A stretch of DNA of 43,877 nucleotides from Phoronis australis (taxonomy: Eukaryota > Phoronida > Phoronidae). Below are positions 37,796 through 43,877 of this stretch, one piece after another. Position numbers and translations under genes: made by a program. The stretch covers positions 74,004 to 117,880 of the forward strand of contig NMRA01000228.1 in NCBI GenBank assembly GCA_002633005.1. Direction: 5' to 3'. Numbering within the stretch: position 1 is the first letter of the stretch; the number at the start of each line of letters is the position of its first letter. The notes beneath the pieces are model-generated. The model was given only the letters and a program-made list of their open reading frames with translations. It was not told where the DNA came from and did no database searches.

Positions 37796-38441
37796 TTTCC
37801 GTTCAAAATAGCGGACAGTGAACCCCCGGAGAAAGTAAGAAGAGGACCTTATGGAAAGTACAAAGTAAACTCATCGAGTGCTGTACCGAGGCAAACTGCG
37901 TGGAGATGGAAATGTAAGAATAGTGCAAAAGCAGCTGAAGGGACGAGCGAAACACACCACGACTCTATCGACCCAGCTTGCGGGTCGGACCTTGCTGACA
38001 GCTGACGAGGCCAATAATGTCAATGACGAGCCGATCTTTGATGAAACGTGCGAACCTGAGGCGAACAGTGCCGACTCAGAAAATCAAATGATATTTAGTG
38101 GAACTCGGATCACGCTTGCTGTCAGCCATCTCCTGTTACTAAGCTTTGTTATGCGACACGGGCTGTCTCATGAAGCGCTTGGTGACCAGCTAACATTGAT
38201 CGAGTTACATCTAGTTGTACCGAATACCTTTAATACTTCAAAACAGGCATTTCATAAATTCTTTGAGAGCTTGAAGAAGCATGTGCGAAATTTTTTTTAT
38301 TGTTCGCACTGCCACCACTTGAATGGGGAGGATAATAATGGCCACTGCACGATAACGGCTTGTGGTAAGAAGTTACCAAAAGACTCGAGTATGGCGGAGT
38401 ATATCTATCTCTCAAGGACCAGCTTCAAGAAAAAATCATTA
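37796..38441 (+). pseudogene. EnSpm/CACTA-type transposase, N-terminal part, in three shifted frames
   Basis: The first piece, open from 37796 to a stop at 38003, contains GPYGKYKVNSSSAVP and WRWKCKNSAK. The second piece, in another frame to 38410, contains GTRITLAVSHLLLLSFVMRH, KQAFHKFF, and a zinc-ribbon-like YCSHCHHL...CGKKLP. The third frame, from 38411, gives LKDQLQEKI and then a strong splice donor (ATTA/GTAAGT at 38442). These match in order the N-terminal region of animal EnSpm/CACTA-like transposase proteins as I know them. The catalytic DDE part is absent from the window, so the element is defective. No ATG opens the first frame. Confidence 0.7.
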
Positions 38442-39239
38442 GTAAGTACTTAATTTCAATTTGTGTGGAATACATCATGAAGATCAGAAGACTACCAAAC
38501 TTATTAGAAAGCAAAACTAGTAATGTCTATGAGACCGTTTCACTGCACCTTTCTAATCACGAACAAACACCCCTTCAACATATGCTAACTTTAGTGCCTG
38601 TTACACTTAGAGGGAGAGTCACAATAGTAGAGCACATTAAAGCTGTCTTTTCAAGTTGTTTATGTCATCATGCACTGCTAATAATTTAAAACAACTATGT
38701 CAGCTCTAGAACAATTCTGCAAAATGACTTAAGCTGTGGATTCCACAAAATGCACAATTGTTATGAAGTGTTCTTGTTTTTTGTATACTTTTTGTATTAG
38801 ACTGCCATTGTTAATTGCGACTTAAAAATGGATGTGCTGTATTGTTGAAAAGGAGTTTACAAATAATTGTTCTTTTGTTGCCTTCACTATGTAATGTATA
38901 GATATTGTCAACTTATCTGCTTGGTTTCTGTAAATAAATAATGATTAACATAAACATACATGTATGGCATTTGTATGTATCGTACTTAAAACAGTTGATG
39001 ACACAACATTAATTAATTAAGGTCAATGGGCAGATAATGTATTTTTGCATGTTGAGGACAAAGTAAGGCAAGGAATTAGAGTTTCATCCCTGACATTATG
39101 TGTTGGGGTTGATTTTCTATTTCGTTATGCTTACTGCTAGCACGTTACATTGTTATTAATTATCAGTCACTTCTGTTTTGAGATATAATTAAGTCCTCTG
39201 CTTGTGGATTGGATCACATGTAAAATATTTGAAGAGATT
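38442..39239. other. Interior of the EnSpm remnant
   Basis: One frame stays open to 38689 but its product past LQEKI does not resemble transposase, and I read it as intron or deletion-junction sequence. AATAAA motifs lie near 38934. No other element was recognised. Confidence 0.5.
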
Positions 39240-39535
39240 TCAGTCATCATTCAGTCACATCTAGAAAGTTTAAGATAATTCAGTCATTAATCAGTCCTAT
39301 GTTCAGTGATCCAAAGAGATTTCAGTCATCATTCAGTCACACTTTGAAAGTTTAAAGACAATTCAGTCAATGTTCAGTCACATCTAATGCATTCTAAGAC
39401 TATTCAGCCATAATTCAGTCACACCACCTGTGTTAGACATTTGTTCAGTCACAGGTTGGTCATGACTGAATTGGTCAGTCACTTATCAGTCACAAATCAG
39501 TCATGACTGAACGATCAGTCATGACTGACTGTGGG
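39240..39535. repeat. Subterminal CAGTCA repeat array, probable right end of the EnSpm/CACTA element
   Basis: At least 14 copies of CAGTCA, mostly as ATTCAGTCA(C/T), occur in about 296 bases with a few near-matches (CAGTCC, CAGCCA, CAGTGA). Towards the right they appear inverted as TGACTGA and finally as back-to-back CAGTCATGACTG palindromes, ending GACTGACTGTGGG. Dense subterminal motifs that bind transposase are characteristic of CACTA elements. Only a single GTTCAGTCATG lies on the left side, near 37150, beside the N at 37180, so the left end is missing or mis-assembled. Confidence 0.72.
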
Positions 39536-39561
39536 TAAGGGNCAGCTCTCTAATTGTCTTT

Positions 39562-39834
39562 AGGGCCTTTCATACTAACGCTTATATTTTACTCTAATAA
39601 TCACCAATTGATTTAAAAATAAGCTTGATGTCAATTAGCACATGTAAATGTTCCCAAATTGTTACTTTTAAAAAAATCTTAGCGTGCAGCGCTACCTTGC
39701 GATAACTTCAATGACGACAGCGTCACCATTTACTTTGATGTTCATTAACTATGGAAGCCAGTATGAACGGTCCAGTTAACTTCACTGTGTACGTCGACGC
39801 GCTCAGGCTGGAGTTAAGTCAGTATGAGAGGGCT
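39562..39834. mobile_element. MITE with AGGGCCTTTCATA ends, copy 2 (273 bp)
   Basis: Ends are AGGGCCTTTCATACT and (reversed) AGCCCTCTCATACT. The interior matches copy 1 at 8687-9191, including TTAGCGTGCAGCGCTACCTT, but lacks about 230 bases of it. It begins 20 bases after the N at 39542. Confidence 0.78.
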
Positions 39835-42800
39835 ATTTGTTCATCTGATCAGCTCACGTAATCTAGCAGTTGTGTTGTAATTAGCTCGCATGACGCTAAC
39901 CAACATTAACTATTTCCCAACGATATTCAACAAATGTTGTGAAGATGTGTTTTTTGACATACTATCATCAAAAAATTTCAAACAGAGAAATTAGACTAAC
40001 TTTCAACTGCTGATTCCTTTGTGTGATTTGTCGCTCTGACAGCTCACTACCACAGCCTTGTGTACCAACACAATAGGCTCGTTTAATCAAGTTTAATCGA
40101 GCGTGATTCTAGATCAGATCCTTATGTTGGAATTATATTTCTTGGTTTTATCAGTGAATGGTACATAATCAGACTTGCAAACCCATTTGCTGGCAACAAC
40201 TGGCTGATACATTCATAATGGTCTCGACATAATTAGTTGAATTTGTGGGGCAATCCTAGACTATAGCCATTGAATGGTTTACGTTTCAGTCCCATATGGA
40301 AACCAAGTCCGTCCATTTTTTATTTGGGTTGGTCCTTGTGTTAGGAATCCGCGCGGTTCACTGGTAAATGTTGTAGTTGGACAATTGCTTCTCTATATCA
40401 ACCACCGTGGCTGTCCACCCTTGATATCTCAAAAGTTTTTTTCTAAGGTCCTATTGTGTGGATAGAGCAATTGTCGCATTAGTGATATATGGCAGGGCAA
40501 TGAAATACTGGCTGAATTAAATTGAAATGTCAAGGACAGAAACTGGTAATTTTTTCAACACGTACGACTTCTGAATTTGAATTTGGTGTGTAAAGTTAGT
40601 GTTGAATCCTTCTTTCGCGAAAGAAATACGATGGAAAAATTAGCCTAGGCTGTGGTGGGTTTTTACTTCTTGTCAGCTGTTTTGAGTCGATGTGTGTTTA
40701 CATTAATGTATTCATTCTGTATGGTAGATAATTGACATTAGCCTCGTGACTTTGGACAACAGAACGAGTCTGGGGCTTAACAAAAAAAAGATTGATCAGT
40801 ATCAGGCCTCTGAAAACTGGGTGTTGTCTGGAATAGGGACCTAAACAGGAGTAAGTTGTAATGACAAGGAATTTTAAAAAAGTTCTTAGGAATCTACCTT
40901 GATGACAGGCTATATTGATGACCCCTTTGGAACACATTCACATGAAGGCATACCGATACCTTTTGATTCCTGTCACTTCCTTAACTCCACCTTTTCAGTG
41001 GGAGACTTTTAGGGTATAATGAGATCTGATCACAAGATCTGGAATCCGGTCGCTGCATATTTATTACCGCGCTGTCCTGATAACGTAAGCTGCTAGTTTA
41101 ACGTCCTAAATAACCCTGATGGCTCAGTCGTGGTTACAGACGGGCCGGGGAGGATCCTTACTGACCAGGAGCTGCCTAATTTATAGCGGGCGGAACCTCC
41201 CAATGAAACTGAATAGTCTCTCCCACTGCCACTCGCGACGCATGGCCCTCTCAGATTACGGCCATAAAGAGAGGTTATAACACGATCGCCGAAAGCCGCT
41301 ACTTCTCGATGCATTTCTGCCGGGGGGCAGCTCACGCCCTTTTAAAGATTGTCAGCTGGCCGGTGGGAGTGTAGCTTCTCCTACGCCCTTCGCCGTTGAA
41401 GTATGGTATATAACTTTCTTCCGCCGTTGATTACTGACATCCAACACTATTTAACCCATAGCTGGGGGTTAGAATGGTGAGTGCCAGAGCATGTCCAATC
41501 GCCGGTGGGTCATGCACACTGCACCTTTAGGGCTCCAACCTGCTCCAAGATCCTCTATGCAATTAGCCTGGAGCCACAAGGGTATCCAGTTTATGTGTGT
41601 TACCACGGAGAGGTAAAACATAGAAGTCTTGGTGAGTAAGAGGCTGTGTACTGGCAGGGAAGGCTGACGCACTCTGCTTCCTTTTCACTTGTGCTAGCCA
41701 GCGGCACTTTACAGAGTGCAAGGTGCACAAAAGCGGATATACAAACGAAAGTGCACTAGACGCGTCCCATCACTCTGTGCTTTACAAAACCAATACACAA
41801 GAGATGGGCAATAAAGCGCCTCATAGAGCGAGAATGGCAATACGGAGATGCAGCAAAAACTCGTATCAGGGGAAAAGATCAAAGAGTGTGTAACCAGCAC
41901 GAACTTGGATGCATCTCCAAATTTACATTGTGTGCGATACTGGAAGGAAGAGGGCCAGAGACTATCCCGGTGCCTACCCTCTGACGTCACCACAGAAACA
42001 GAAACGGATCATAAGAGACCAATGGGTCTTATCAAGCCCCTGGCCCATGACAGACCCTCCGCTATTCAAATTTCACTGGGTTATTTGGGTGTGCATTATT
42101 CAGATTACTCTCTGATAAGGGGTGGTGCACACAAGTCAAGTCCTTTATTTTGTTACTCAGGCATTTTATTACACAATAGAAGTTGGGACATCTTAACAAC
42201 TAGACAATGGTTTCAGTGGGCGTTATATCTCTTTTCTTCTGTTGTAGTGAACTTTTTTGCTATTTAAACAATGAAAAAGGCCAATTTTCAATGACAGTTT
42301 TTATACAAAAGAATCCTATATTGACCCTCTAAATGTCTAGGATTGGGCAACTGGACCAGTTTGCTCACCACAAAATTTAATTGCCAGTTCAGGTCAAAGA
42401 CATCACGCTGTTGTGGTTTCAATATCAAAATCGCCTCAGGCTGCTGATGTTATTTTCTTGATTATGAGACCATCATAAACACATTAGGGGCAACAATAGT
42501 ATTTTTAAATTTTCATTTTTAAAGTTTGTAAATACGGTAGCATATTTGAATAGTCTGTGAAAAGTACATGTGATTAGCTTTTTGAATTTTGAAAACTGGA
42601 CAAGGAATGTGACTTTTACAGCCTAAAAATTTGTTTAACGTTGCAATAATATGTTCTCATTAATTCTGCTGGGTGTGCAACATAATTAGGCCAATTACCA
42701 AACCAGCAGGCAGCAGTTGGATTTTGAGGTAAGCCAAGTGTCATCCTGGCATGGAGAAAGAGAATGATGTAGGGTATATAATGTAGTCAGGAGGTACTTC

Positions 42801-43128
42801 TTCACAGTGGATGGTCCTGTTTACACTATAAAAGTGGACAGGGATCAGCTGACATAGAACAGTTAGCTACAGATGATGGGGTGCAAGTATATGTGTATAA
42901 ACAGAACTGACCTGGAGCAAACTATCATCTTGGTGACATATTTTCTCACCCGTTTGAAAGGTCTAGCAAGTTGCACCCAATCATCTTGCTTGGTGTCAAC
43001 TATACCTCTAAATGCAAGACTGGGGCAAGGGATGATCTCTATTGTGCTTTCCCAAAAACAAACATATACTGGTGATCATTGTCACAAACTTTCTACGATT
43101 GACGAGTCAGGTGTTCAATGCCTTGTTT
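39835..43128. other. Intergenic, no gene recognised
   Basis: No gene supported. From about 41050 to 42000 the sequence is more GC-rich and has the look of an old mobile-element interior; it contains GATGGGCAATAAAGCGCC near 41804, like the end of the 189-bp repeat. The longest open frame, 41848-42267 (139 codons), has no recognisable domain. I could not define element ends. Confidence 0.45.
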
Positions 43129-43300
43129 ACTTGGCGGAATTCCGTCAAGTATGTTGGTCTGACAGCAAGTTTTTACTTGGCGAAATAAATTTCGCCAAGT
43201 ATATTGCTCTGACACTAAGTTTTTTTTTTTTTACTTGGCGGAATTCTTCGAATTCCGTCAAGTATGTTGCTCTGACAGCAAGTTTTTTTTTTTTTTTGTT
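43129..43300. repeat. Three tandem hairpin/linker/poly-T units
   Basis: Each unit is ACTTGGCG-hairpin, then AGTAT(G/A)TTG(C/G)TCTGACA(G/C)(C/T)AAG, then a run of T. The hairpin cores differ: GGAATTCC in unit 1, GAAATAAATTTC in unit 2, GGAATTCTTCGAATTCC in unit 3. The poly-T tails are 5, 12-14 and 15 bases. The single copy at 25463 is in the opposite orientation. Confidence 0.88.
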
Positions 43301-43877
43301 TGGTCGCTCTCTACAGGTCGCAATTCTGGTCCGATTTTCACGAAATTTGCACACAACATGTAGATTGGGAATCACTGGAACGCTATTGTTTTTGGTCATG
43401 ATCGGATACAAAATGGCGGACGTGGCGGCCATTTTGTATCCAATTTCACAGTCAAATACTCGTAGAGGCCGCATTTTTCGACCTACATGGCTGAAAATCA
43501 GTACAAATATACTACAACGCATGTTCTACAATGGTGCAGAAAATCGTTGACTTCCGGTTAAAGATGGCGGAAATATTGGACGTGGCGCATGCGCACCCCG
43601 AAATATGGCTAAAAACGTTTTCTCCTGTAGAGGGCGCAATTGCAAACCAGTCACTTTCAAACTGGTCACGTGTTTGTTGAGTTTAATAAGCTTTTATAAA
43701 AAATTATTGAACCGGAAGTCACCATCAAGATGGCGGCTGTGGGGCATGTTCACACGGTTTCAATCGCTCTGCTGTCGCATTTTTTATGGGAAGAGCAAAT
43801 GACGTGAATTTTTGCATGTGGATTCCTTGAAGTATGGCCTTTCAAAAAGTCTGCGAGAGCCTATTTCTCAGACTTAC
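43301..43877. repeat. Repeat sequence with ATGGCGG blocks and a 14-bp-stem hairpin
   Basis: GGATACAAAATGGC at 43404-43417 is perfectly mirrored at 43428-43441, leaving a 10-base loop. CCGGTTAAAGATGGCGG near 43555 and, inverted or varied, CCGGAAGTCACCATCAAGATGGCGG near 43712 suggest further internal repetition. The open frame across 42873-43550 is built from this repeat and the hairpin units. It extends past the window end. Confidence 0.55.

Noticed and set aside
38465-38689. Separate 74-codon gene after the transposase piece
   Set aside because: Its apparent start is GTG inside the frame continuing from 38411, a splice donor precedes it, and the product resembles nothing.
39240-39535. CRISPR-like array
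   Set aside because: The repeated motif is only about 6-10 bases, spacing is irregular and both orientations occur; a eukaryotic context and the adjacent transposase fit a CACTA subterminal array.
41848-42267. 139-codon plus-strand frame
   Set aside because: No recognisable domain, no splice support, and it lies in a region that looks like old mobile-element sequence.
42873-43550. 225-codon plus-strand frame
   Set aside because: Its sequence is made of the hairpin/poly-T units and the ATGGCGG repeat, giving Phe runs from poly-T.

Overview
The window is eukaryotic and reads like an animal genome: coding exons are short, joined by GT-AG introns, and separated by kilobases of AT-rich sequence full of inverted-repeat DNA transposons. 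Long intronic sequence, an immunoglobulin-domain receptor with phase-1 exons and an animal-type EnSpm/CACTA transposase fragment suggest a marine invertebrate, perhaps a deuterostome such as a hemichordate or cephalochordate. That assignment is inference; no lineage-specific gene fixes it.

Two protein-coding genes can be reconstructed, and they converge. (1) Positions 105-14362, plus strand: a complete five-exon GRB2/drk orthologue (SH3-SH2-SH3, 229 residues). The four introns keep the frame, and the SH2 domain has small extra insertions. (2) Positions 32084-23124, minus strand: a membrane receptor read here for the first time from its exons: signal-peptide exon, divergent Ig domain, I-set-like Ig domain, then one 1.6-kb exon with a transmembrane helix and a cytoplasmic tail of about 510 residues that I cannot assign to a family. 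All three junctions are phase 1 and the reading frame is kept. The start-codon exon was not found.

The rest is mobile and repetitive DNA. GRB2 introns carry a TIR element (3423-4448), two copies of a MITE with AAGGATAC ends (one split by a 507-bp hAT-like insertion), a MITE with AGGGCC ends, and a 1.4-kb TIR element holding a roughly 150-bp tandem repeat just upstream of the last exon. The interval between the genes (14363-23123) has a GRB2 3' UTR with a 49-bp tandem duplication, a 115-bp GT microsatellite, and foldback MITEs. The receptor introns and the flank to 37.8 kb hold more foldback elements, a 189-bp direct-repeat pair, and duplicated blocks beside single-N gaps. At 37.8-39.5 kb lies a decayed EnSpm/CACTA element: N-terminal transposase pieces in shifted frames and a right-end array of CAGTCA motifs. 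The right end (43.1-43.9 kb) has tandem hairpin/poly-T units and a longer hairpin.

Single Ns at 13494, 35243, 37180 and 39542 look like contig joins. At the first two, near-identical sequence lies on both sides, so some apparent duplications are probably assembly artefacts.
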